Part shown: piece by piece, positions 35,754-41,871 of the stretch | Layout of the letters: each line of letters starts with the position of its first letter | Numbering within the stretch: position 1 is the stretch's first letter | Assembly (NCBI GenBank): GCA_029862005.1 | Contig: JAOTYD010000028.1 | Coordinates: 1-41,871, forward strand | From: Gammaproteobacteria bacterium | GTDB taxonomy: Bacteria; Pseudomonadota; Gammaproteobacteria; GCA-001735895 | Direction of reading: 5' to 3' | Length of the DNA stretch: 41,871 nt | Made by a program: the position numbers and the translations under genes | Notes under the pieces: model-generated | The model's database searches: none | What the model saw: the letters and a program-made list of their open reading frames with translations, nothing else | Told to the model about the DNA's origin: nothing

Positions 35754-35824
35754 ACATAAAGCCAGTAAATAAAATTCGACTGCAGCAAAGCGTTATAAGA
35801 GATTAACATAAAGTCAGCTTATGT
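35754..35824. promoter_or_regulatory. Candidate LysR operators for the methyltransferase operon
   Basis: ACATAA-AGTCAGC-TTATGT (35806-35824) is a perfect inverted repeat with six-base arms containing the LysR T-N11-A signature (T 35809, A 35821). A related half-copy ACATAAAGCCAG begins at 35754, exactly 52 bases (about five helical turns) upstream. Paired recognition and activation sites on one DNA face are usual for LysR regulators. The pair lies between divergent lysR and the MttB-family gene. Binding is inferred. Confidence 0.5.
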
Positions 35825-35888
35825 GAATTACGATATTTTTTAGCGGTCACAACCTAAAAACCCGTTGTTATACTGCCAAATCCCAATC

Positions 35889-35914
35889 GTCATCCCCGCG
35901 CAAGCGGGAATGAC
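35889..35914. repeat. Compact GTCAT-ATGAC palindrome
   Basis: GTCATCCCCGC (35889-35899) pairs with GCGGGAATGAC (35904-35914) with one mismatch. This common extragenic palindrome, if translated in frame, reads IVIPAQAGMTV, a known artefact that falsely lengthens the downstream gene. It lies 26 bases before the chosen GTG start of the MttB-family gene. Confidence 0.65.
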
Positions 35915-35939
35915 GGTAACACATAGGCGAGGAGTCAGC

Positions 35940-37487
35940 GTGAGTCAGGCAACCCAGAGCAGAAGTACTCGTCGCGGGCGGCGCGGTGGCCGCGCCAGCC
36001 GCGAACGCACGCGCCCGCAGATCACTGCACCCGCGTACATCAAGCGCCAAATCCCGTTCTACGAATTCCTCAACGAAGAAGGCCTGGTCAAGCTCGAAGA
36101 GCAGGCCGACTGGATCATCCAGGAAATCGGCCTGGAATTCCGCGACGACCCGAAAGCGCTCGAAATCTGGCGCGAGGCCGGCGCCGACGTCAAAGGCACG
36201 CGCGTGCGCCTCGACAAGGGGGTCGCACGGGAATGGTGCCAGACTGCGCCCACCGAATTCACCCAGCATGCGCGCAACCCCGAGCGCAGTGTAAACATCG
36301 GCGGCACTTCGCAAGTGTTCGCGCCAGTCTACGGCCCGCCGTTCGTACGCGACCTCGAGGGCGGGCGCCGTTATGGTGCGATCGAGGATCTCGACAAGCT
36401 GTCGAAGCTCGTGCACATGCTGCCGAGCCTGCATCACGGCAGCCTGGTCATCGTAGAGCCCTGTGACCTGCCGGTGTCGAAGCGTCACCTCGACATGGTC
36501 TACCTGCACATGAAGAACCATGACAAGCCCCACCTAGGCGCAATCACCGAAAAATCGCGTGCGCAGGACTGTGTCGACATGGCGCGCATCCTCCACGGCG
36601 AAGACTTCATGGAACAAAACTGCGTCATCATGGGCAACGTCAACACCAACTCGCCATTGTTGGTCGACAAGGTCGTCACCGAAGCTGCGCAGGTTTACTG
36701 CGGCGCCAACCAGGGGCTTGTCGCCGCACCCTTCATTCTCGGCGGCGCGATGGGTCCGGTCACGACCGCGGCGTCGATCGCACAAGCCTTTGCGGAGGCG
36801 ATGATGGTCGGTGCCTTCACCCAGCTGGTGCGCAAGGGCGCCCCGTTCGTGCTCGGTAATTTCCTGTCATCGATGAGCCTCAAAAGCGGCGCCCCGACCT
36901 TCGGCATGCCTGAACCGGTAATCTCCAACCTCGTCATCGGCCAGCTCGCGCGCAGGCTCGGCGTTCCACTGCGCTGTGGCGGCTCGCTAACCGCATCCAA
37001 GCTCCCAGACGCACAGGCCGCCGCCGAGAGCGCCGACTCGATGATGTCGACCGCACTCGGCGGCGCCAACTTTGTCCTGCACGCCGCCGGCTGGCTCGAG
37101 GGCGGCCTGTGCACCGGCTACGAAAAACTCGTCATCGACGCTGACCGCCTCGGTGCCTACCAGGTCATGCTCGGCGGCCTGCCGCTCGACGACAACGCGC
37201 TCGCGCGCGATGCCTATTCGGAAGTAGAGCCCGCCGGCCACTTCCTCGGCTGCAGCCACACCATGGCCAACTACGAAACCGCTTACTACGACGCCGTCCT
37301 CTCCGACAGCGAAAACGTCGAAAGCTGGGAAGAGCAGGGCAGCAAAGACATGGCACAGCGCGCCTACGACCGCTGGAACCAGCTCCTGAAAGACTACGAG
37401 GCCCCGCCCCTCGACCAGTCCAAAGACGAAGAACTCCAGGCCTACATCGAGCGCCGCAAATCCGAGATCCCCGATGCCTGGTACTGA
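35940..37487 (+). CDS. Trimethylamine methyltransferase (MttB) family protein, non-pyrrolysine
   Basis: COG5598-type proteins remove a methyl group from quaternary or tertiary amines; the non-pyrrolysine members include glycine betaine methyltransferase. GTG 35940 is preceded by GAGGAG and gives 515 residues; the longer frame from 35865 translates a repeat and is rejected. The N-terminal tail is basic (RSTRRGRRGGRASRERTR). Family blocks include IPFYEFLNEEGLVKLEEQADWIIQEIGLEFRDDP, VYGPPFVRDLEGGRRYG, NTNSPLLVDK and ILGGAMGPVTTAASIAQA. The frame has no internal amber codon, so pyrrolysine is absent. A GcvT-type dehydrogenase gene follows, suggesting stepwise demethylation with transfer to folate. 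No corrinoid protein gene is in the window. Third codon positions are strikingly C-rich compared with the genes before 29 kb. Confidence 0.88.
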   Translation: MSQATQSRSTRRGRRGGRASRERTRPQITAPAYIKRQIPFYEFLNEEGLVKLEEQADWIIQEIGLEFRDDPKALEIWREAGADVKGTRVRLDKGVAREWCQTAPTEFTQHARNPERSVNIGGTSQVFAPVYGPPFVRDLEGGRRYGAIEDLDKLSKLVHMLPSLHHGSLVIVEPCDLPVSKRHLDMVYLHMKNHDKPHLGAITEKSRAQDCVDMARILHGEDFMEQNCVIMGNVNTNSPLLVDKVVTEAAQVYCGANQGLVAAPFILGGAMGPVTTAASIAQAFAEAMMVGAFTQLVRKGAPFVLGNFLSSMSLKSGAPTFGMPEPVISNLVIGQLARRLGVPLRCGGSLTASKLPDAQAAAESADSMMSTALGGANFVLHAAGWLEGGLCTGYEKLVIDADRLGAYQVMLGGLPLDDNALARDAYSEVEPAGHFLGCSHTMANYETAYYDAVLSDSENVESWEEQGSKDMAQRAYDRWNQLLKDYEAPPLDQSKDEELQAYIERRKSEIPDAWY

Positions 37488-37496
37488 TTACAAGCT

Positions 37497-37614
37497 GTCA
37501 TTGCGGCCCCCGAGCCGCAATCCATTACAACGACTCCTCGGAAACCCCACGGGCGAAGCCCGGCCTACTTTCTCGGGCGCATCGAAATGGATTGCGGCTC
37601 AAGGCCGCAATGAC
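37497..37614. repeat. 118-bp MITE-like element with 29-30 bp terminal inverted repeats
   Basis: The left end (37497-37526) begins GTCATTGCGGCC and ends GAGCCGCAATCCATT. The right end (37586-37614) is its reverse complement apart from a two- to three-base difference in the middle. Each end is itself a hairpin (TTGCGGC...GCCGCAA). The 59-base interior has GGGC-GAA-GCCC and no coding capacity. It fills the gap between the MttB-family and dehydrogenase genes and could terminate or stabilise their transcript. Confidence 0.7.
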
Positions 37615-37639
37615 GGCACATAGTTAAAGAGGACAAACA

Positions 37640-40051
37640 ATGGAATCCCAAGCAAGAGTAGTAATCATCGGCGGCGGCGTAGTCGGCTGTTCGATCCTGT
37701 TCCACCTCGTCAAACACGGCTGGAAAGACTGCGTCCTGCTCGAACGCAACGAACTCACCTCCGGCTCCTCCTGGCACGCCGCGGGCCAAATCCACACGAT
37801 CTCCTCCGACCCCAACATCTCCCGCCTGCAGGGCTACACCATCGAACTCTACCCCGAACTCGAAAAACTCTCGGGACAATCGGTCGGCCACCACCAGACC
37901 GGCGGTTTCTACGTGGCGTCGAACCAGACCTGGTACGACTACCTTAAACGCGAACGCTCGAAGGCGCGTTACATGGGCCTCGACCAGGAATTCATATCCA
38001 TGAAGGAACTCGCCGACCGGCACCCGCTGATCGACCCGAGCCGTTACCTGGCCGCACTGTGGGACCCGCTCGACGGCGACATCGACCCGTCCGGCGTGAC
38101 CTACGCCTACGCCAAGGCGGCAAAAAAACTCGGTGGCCGCTACCACACGCACGCCCAGGTCATCGAAACCAACCAGCGCAAAGACGGCAGCTGGGACGTG
38201 GTCACCAAGGAAGGCACGATCCACGCCGAGCACATCGTCAACGCTGGCGGCCTGTGGGCACGCGAAGTGGGGCACCTGTCCGGCCTCAACCTGCCGGTGC
38301 AGCCGATGGAGCACCATTACCTGATCACCGAGACCATCCCCGAGATCGCGGCGCGCGCAGAGCGCCTGCCGGCCGGCATCGACTACGAGGGCAACATCTA
38401 CTTCCGCCAGGAAGGCCAGGGCATGCTGCTCGGCACCTACGAGCCGAAGGCGACGCCATGGATGGTCGGCGGCACGCCCAACGATTTCGGCCACGAACTG
38501 CTCGAACCGCAGCTCGACCACATCGCCGAGCGCCTCGAGCTCGGCTTCGAGCGCATCCCGGCGCTCGCCGAGGCCGGCATCAAGGACATGATCAACGGCC
38601 CGTTCACCTTCGGCCCCGACGGCAACCCGATGATCGGCCCGGTGCCCGGCATGAAGAACTACTGGGCCGCGGTCGGCGTCATGGCCGGCTTCTGCCAGGC
38701 CGGCGGCGTCGGCAAGTGCCTCGCCGAATGGATGATCGACGGAGAACCCGAAATCGACGTCTGGGCGATGGACATCGCGCGCTTCGGCGATTACGCCTCG
38801 CCCGACTACGGCACCATCAAGTCGAGCGAAAACTACGAGCGCCGTTTCGTCATGACCTTCCCCAACGAAACCCTGCCCAAGGGCCGGCGCATGCGCACGA
38901 CTGCGCTCTATGACCGGCTCACCGCCAGGGGCGCGGTCTGGGGCGACGGCTTCGGCCTCGAGGCGGCACTATGGTTCGCCGACGACCCGGAAGACGCGCA
39001 CGAGGAACCGACCTTCGCCCGCTCGAGGGCGCATGACTATGTCGCACGCGAATGCAAGGCGGTCAGGGAAGCGGTCGGCATCACCGAAATCGCCAACTTC
39101 GCCAAGCACTCGATCAAGGGGCCGGATGCACGCAAGTTCCTCGATTTCGTCATGGCAGGCCGTGTGCCGCAGCCGGGCAGAATTAACCTGTCGCCGATGC
39201 TGACCCACAAGGGCAAGCTCTACGGTGATCTCACCATCGCCTGCCTCAAAGACGACGATTTCATGATCTTCGGCTCCGGCGCCGCGCAGGAAATGCACCG
39301 CCGCTGGTTCGAAAGCCACCTCGGCGGCTACGACGTGCAATACGAAAACGTTTCGCGCCGCTACCACGGCATCGGCCTGTCGGGCCCGAATGCGCGCGAA
39401 CTCCTGTCCCGCATCACGCGCGACGACGTTTCTGGCGATGTACTCAAATTCCGCGATATCAAAAGAACCTTCGTCGGCACCGTGCCGGCGATCCTCACCA
39501 GGCTGTCGTTCTCCGGCGAACTCGGTTACGAAATCTACGTCGAGCCGGAATACCAGTTGAAACTCTACGAAGAAATTCTCGCCAACAGCGAAGGCCTGGG
39601 GCTCACCCACTACGGCCTGCGCGCACTGATGAGCCTGCGCCTGGAAAAGAACTGGGGCGCGTGGACCCTCGAATTCCGCCCGGATTTCACCGCGGCGCAA
39701 TCGGGCCTCGACGTGTTCATCAACTGGGACAAGGACTTCATCGGCAAGGCAGCGGCACAAAAGGAACGCGACGCCGGCCCCACGATCAAGCTGGTGACGA
39801 TGACCATCGACACCGACGACATCGACGTCACCCTGGACGAGGCCATCCTGAAGGACGGCGAATGCGTCGGCTACGTAACCTCGGGCGGCTATGCGCACCA
39901 CGTGCAAAAATCGATGGCGCTGGGGTACGTGCCGGCGGAGCTTGCCGCCGATGGCACCGAGCTCGAGGTAGAGATCAACGGCGAGATGTATTCGGCACTG
40001 GTTGTCGAACAACCGCTCTACGACCCCACCGGCGAAAAAATGCGCGCATAA
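37640..40051 (+). CDS. Dimethylglycine/sarcosine dehydrogenase-like FAD oxidoreductase with GcvT domain
   Basis: Family members oxidise N-methyl groups of dimethylglycine, sarcosine or similar amines and load the formaldehyde unit onto tetrahydrofolate. The 803 residues have an FAD domain (about 5-370) with VVIIGGGVVGCSILFHL and TSGSSWHAAGQ, whose His is the covalent flavin site in related dehydrogenases. A linking FAO_M-type segment (about 370-425) and an aminomethyltransferase GcvT pair (about 430-800: ITEIANFAKHSIKGPDARKFLDFVM, GELGYEIYVEPEYQLKLYEEIL, ALMSLRLEKNWGAWTLEF) follow. AGAGGA precedes ATG 37640. It probably completes demethylation begun by the adjacent MttB-family enzyme. The exact amine is unknown. 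A strong hairpin follows the stop. Confidence 0.9.
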   Translation: MESQARVVIIGGGVVGCSILFHLVKHGWKDCVLLERNELTSGSSWHAAGQIHTISSDPNISRLQGYTIELYPELEKLSGQSVGHHQTGGFYVASNQTWYDYLKRERSKARYMGLDQEFISMKELADRHPLIDPSRYLAALWDPLDGDIDPSGVTYAYAKAAKKLGGRYHTHAQVIETNQRKDGSWDVVTKEGTIHAEHIVNAGGLWAREVGHLSGLNLPVQPMEHHYLITETIPEIAARAERLPAGIDYEGNIYFRQEGQGMLLGTYEPKATPWMVGGTPNDFGHELLEPQLDHIAERLELGFERIPALAEAGIKDMINGPFTFGPDGNPMIGPVPGMKNYWAAVGVMAGFCQAGGVGKCLAEWMIDGEPEIDVWAMDIARFGDYASPDYGTIKSSENYERRFVMTFPNETLPKGRRMRTTALYDRLTARGAVWGDGFGLEAALWFADDPEDAHEEPTFARSRAHDYVARECKAVREAVGITEIANFAKHSIKGPDARKFLDFVMAGRVPQPGRINLSPMLTHKGKLYGDLTIACLKDDDFMIFGSGAAQEMHRRWFESHLGGYDVQYENVSRRYHGIGLSGPNARELLSRITRDDVSGDVLKFRDIKRTFVGTVPAILTRLSFSGELGYEIYVEPEYQLKLYEEILANSEGLGLTHYGLRALMSLRLEKNWGAWTLEFRPDFTAAQSGLDVFINWDKDFIGKAAAQKERDAGPTIKLVTMTIDTDDIDVTLDEAILKDGECVGYVTSGGYAHHVQKSMALGYVPAELAADGTELEVEINGEMYSALVVEQPLYDPTGEKMRA

Positions 40052-40095
40052 AAAAAAGGACGGAGGGATTAAAAAATAACCCCTCCGTCCCATTT
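40052..40095. terminator. Hairpin repeat copy 2, probably terminating the dehydrogenase transcript
   Basis: GGACGGAGGG (40058-40067) and CCCTCCGTCC (40081-40090) form a perfect ten-base stem, followed by CATTTTC. The central 20 bases GGGATTAAAAAATAACCCCT recur in the element at 28431-28477. Starting six bases after the stop codon, it is well placed as a terminator, but the shared core marks it as a dispersed repeat. Confidence 0.65.
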
Positions 40096-40134
40096 TCTAG
40101 GTTGCCAATCCGCTTTCCAGTAAACTAGCACGTC

Positions 40135-41256
40135 ATGATGGATCGATTTCTGCTCGCGCACGGCGCCGGCGAGCCCGGCGACAGGCTCCTCAATGATTGT
40201 CTCAATCAACTGGGCGACATTCCGCCCGCGGCCAACTTCGGCTTTTTGTACCTGAGCGACCAGCTGGCCGAGTCAGCCGGGCCGCTGATCGAGCGGCTGA
40301 AAGACAAGACCGGCATCACGGCCTGGGTCGGGACCGTCGGCATCGGCATCATCGGCGGCGCGACGGAATACTACGATGAACCGGCGATGGCGATCATGCT
40401 GGCCGGCTTCAACGAGGCCGATTATCGGCTGCTGCCGAACCTGCGCGAAGAGAGCGCATCCCTGTCCGCCGGGCTCGCAGACTGGTGCAGCGCCAACGAT
40501 TTCAATGTCGGCCTGTTGCACGCCGATCCGGCCACGGCAAACCTGCAACCGTTACTGGCACGGCTGGGCAGCGATATTCCGGCCGCGTTTCTGATCGGCG
40601 GGATCAGCTCGTCGCGCGGACCCAACGCACAATTCGCCGAGCAGGTTCTGCAGGGCGGCATCAGCGGCGCACTGTTTTCACAGGCGGTGCCGATCATGAC
40701 CAACCTCACCCAGGGCTGCAGCCCGATCGGGCCGCGCCATGTCGTCACCCAGTGCGAGCGCAATATCATGCACAGCCTCGACGACCGACCCGCGCTCGAC
40801 GTGTTGACCGAGGATGTCGGCGAAGTCATCGCGCAGGACTGGCAGCAGGCGGCCGGTTATATTTTCGCCGGTATCGTGAACAAGAACTCCGACGTGGACG
40901 ACTACTCGGTCCGCCAGCTCGTCGGCATCGATCCCGACTCGAAGCTTGTCGCGATCGGTGATTTCCTCGAGCACAACGACGAGATCGTCTTTTGCAAACG
41001 CGATGGCAGTACCGCGCTGGAAGACATGGAGCGCATGCTCAAGGATTTGAAAAAGCGCTGCAATTCACCGATCAAGGGCGGTGTTTACGTCTCTTGCCTG
41101 GGCCGCGGCAGGGAACAGTTCGGCCAACATTCGGAGGAAGTTCGATTCATCCATACCGTACTCGGCGACTTCCCGCTGGTCGGGTTTTTCGCCAACGGCG
41201 AAATCCACAAAAGCGCGCTGTACGGCTTCACCGGCGTGCTGACCCTGTTCGTTTAA
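40135..41256 (+). CDS. FIST domain sensory protein
   Basis: FIST proteins are signal-input modules thought to bind small ligands such as amino acids. The 373 residues include an N-terminal FIST half (about 20-215, WVGTVGIGIIGGATEYYDEPAMAIMLAGF and FLIGGISSSRGPNAQFAEQVLQGGISGALFSQ) and a FIST_C half (about 225-370, NKNSDVDDYSVRQLVGIDPDSKLVAIGDFL and GGVYVSCLGRGREQFGQHSEEVRFIHTVLGDFPLVGFFANGEIH). No output domain, membrane helix or signal peptide is attached, so it is a stand-alone cytoplasmic protein. The start may be ATG 40135 or 40138. It lies after the methylamine genes, separated by a hairpin, and may sense related compounds. Confidence 0.88.
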   Translation: MMDRFLLAHGAGEPGDRLLNDCLNQLGDIPPAANFGFLYLSDQLAESAGPLIERLKDKTGITAWVGTVGIGIIGGATEYYDEPAMAIMLAGFNEADYRLLPNLREESASLSAGLADWCSANDFNVGLLHADPATANLQPLLARLGSDIPAAFLIGGISSSRGPNAQFAEQVLQGGISGALFSQAVPIMTNLTQGCSPIGPRHVVTQCERNIMHSLDDRPALDVLTEDVGEVIAQDWQQAAGYIFAGIVNKNSDVDDYSVRQLVGIDPDSKLVAIGDFLEHNDEIVFCKRDGSTALEDMERMLKDLKKRCNSPIKGGVYVSCLGRGREQFGQHSEEVRFIHTVLGDFPLVGFFANGEIHKSALYGFTGVLTLFV

Positions 41257-41306
41257 CGAAGCAGGGCGCCAGTCAGCGTTTACAGGTGATCTATAGAGAA
41301 GCGCAA

Positions 41307-41477
41307 AATTCGGGGGACAGTATACCTGTCTATGCATGACCTGTTCCCCGTTGTTGTCCTTTCAACAGGCAATGATCCTGGGATTATTGCCTGTAGTAAT
41401 TCCGGGGACAGTATACTAAATTCGTTCGGGTTCGAATGCTTAGGTAAGTTCGAGATAGGTATACTGTCCCCCGAATT
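41307..41477. repeat. 171-bp element with 21-bp perfect terminal inverted repeats
   Basis: The ends (41307-41327 and 41457-41477) are exact inverted copies built on CGGGGGACAGTATACC. A third copy of GGGGACAGTATAC lies inside at 41404-41416. The interior also holds a near-perfect hairpin, ACAGGCAAT (41365-41373) with ATTGCCTGT (41386-41394), extended by ATCC/GGAT in the loop. It has no coding capacity. It resembles non-autonomous elements mobilised by REP-associated tyrosine transposases. It fills most of the gap between the FIST and DUF1989 genes. Confidence 0.65.
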
Positions 41478-41523
41478 CATTCGCTTTATGATCCGTCCGG
41501 CGAAAAAATGCGGGGTTAGCTTC

Positions 41524-41871
41524 ATGGCAATCAAAAAGAAAGCGGCACCGAATCGAAGAGTTTCCATTCCAGCGCGGCATGCGAAAGCAGCCTTTCTGAA
41601 AAAAGGCTGCCGCATCAAGGTGATCAACACGCACGGCACGCAGGTGGTCGATTGCTGGGCGCTGAACCCCGATAACCTGGGCGAATACATGTCGCTCGAG
41701 CATTGCCGGGTGGCGATCGAACGCATGTGCCCGCGCAAGGGCGACGTGATGGTGACCAACCGGCGCCGGCCGATCCTGAAAATCATGGAGGATACCGCGC
41801 CGGGCGCGCACGACACCCTGCTCGCGGCCTGCGACCGCTACCGCTACGAGTTACTGGGCTGCAAGAAGTAT
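41524..41871 (+). CDS. DUF1989 / urea carboxylase-associated family protein, 3' end missing
   Basis: The frame runs off the right edge, leaving 116 residues. It matches the family closely: PARHAKAAFLKKGCRIKVINTHGTQVVDCWALNPDNLGEYMSLEHCRVAIERMCPRKGDVMVTNRRRPILKIMEDTAPGAHDTLLAACDRYRYELLGC. The conserved Cys/His/Asp residues of this family are thought to bind metal. Members often sit near urea or guanidine carboxylase and aminomethyltransferase (GcvT-like) genes, in keeping with the dehydrogenase here. The start is ATG 41524 with only a weak GGGG upstream; ATG 41488 in frame is an alternative. Confidence 0.85.
   Translation, partial: MAIKKKAAPNRRVSIPARHAKAAFLKKGCRIKVINTHGTQVVDCWALNPDNLGEYMSLEHCRVAIERMCPRKGDVMVTNRRRPILKIMEDTAPGAHDTLLAACDRYRYELLGCKKY

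Noticed and set aside
35865-35939. 25-codon N-terminal extension of the MttB-family gene
   Set aside because: It translates the palindromic repeat at 35889-35914 (IVIPAQAGMTV) and has no ribosome site, whereas GTG 35940 has GAGGAG upstream.
37565-38521. 318-codon open frame on the minus strand
   Set aside because: It is antisense to the FAD domain of the dehydrogenase and overlaps the inverted-repeat element; same GC-driven effect.
38059-38913. 284-codon frame on the plus strand inside the dehydrogenase gene
   Set aside because: It is an arginine-rich frame-shifted reading of the FAD domain, without a ribosome site.
38969-40093. 374-codon open frame on the minus strand
   Set aside because: It lies antisense to the dehydrogenase gene, whose domains and codon pattern are clear. 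The long frame results from C-rich third positions, and its translation shows no family features.

Overview
The window looks like a chromosomal segment of a free-living, probably marine, gammaproteobacterium. This rests on gene content only: aceK (isocitrate dehydrogenase kinase/phosphatase), malate synthase G, a choice-of-anchor H/GlyGly-CTERM-like surface protein, a tripartite tricarboxylate (Tct) transporter and a two-subunit NAD-linked formate dehydrogenase. Species cannot be assigned from sequence alone. No rRNA, tRNA, CRISPR array, phage genes or complete transposase was seen.

Region 1 (1-5.1 kb): the end of an anchored surface protein, then a leftward set of FAH-family hydrolase, aceK and a small membrane protein, divergent from a 2-dehydropantoate 2-reductase family gene that ends at a good intrinsic terminator.

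Region 2 (5.2-21.1 kb) is the metabolic core, all on the + strand. It contains sucCD, then tctC-tctB-tctA, a FadR/FCD-type GntR regulator, a thiamine-diphosphate lyase that looks more like a 2-hydroxyacyl-CoA lyase than a classical oxalyl-CoA decarboxylase, and a formyl-CoA:oxalate CoA-transferase (Frc). These are followed by a 10-formyl-THF hydrolase-like formyltransferase, a 26-codon relic that joins the two ends of formate-THF ligase (fhs), a universal stress protein, and a fused NuoE/NuoF formate dehydrogenase beta subunit with its molybdenum/tungsten alpha subunit. Read together, a carboxylate would be imported and activated by CoA transfer. The lyase would cleave it to formyl-CoA, and formate would be oxidised to CO2 with NADH production. 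Near-identical palindromes (TGG-A/T-ATA-N3-TATACCA) precede sucC and tctC, suggesting that the GntR protein controls both.

Region 3 (21.1-28.3 kb): a PIG3-type quinone oxidoreductase convergent with fdhA, malate synthase G, a glycine-zipper lipoprotein, a PAS-GGDEF diguanylate cyclase and a gamma-glutamyltransferase without signal peptide.

Region 4 (28.5-34.4 kb) is a signalling module. A class III cyclase-FHA protein converges with a 1475-residue Ser/Thr kinase-NTPase-WD40 protein, which sits downstream of a small secreted protein of unknown function.

Region 5 (34.6-41.9 kb) concerns methylated amines: a LysR regulator divergent from a non-pyrrolysine MttB-family methyltransferase and a dimethylglycine/sarcosine dehydrogenase-like FAD-GcvT protein, followed by a FIST sensor protein and the start of a DUF1989 (urea-carboxylase-associated) gene. 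Its intergenic gaps hold several palindromic repeat families, including a 118-bp element with 29-30 bp inverted ends and a 171-bp element with 21-bp perfect inverted ends.
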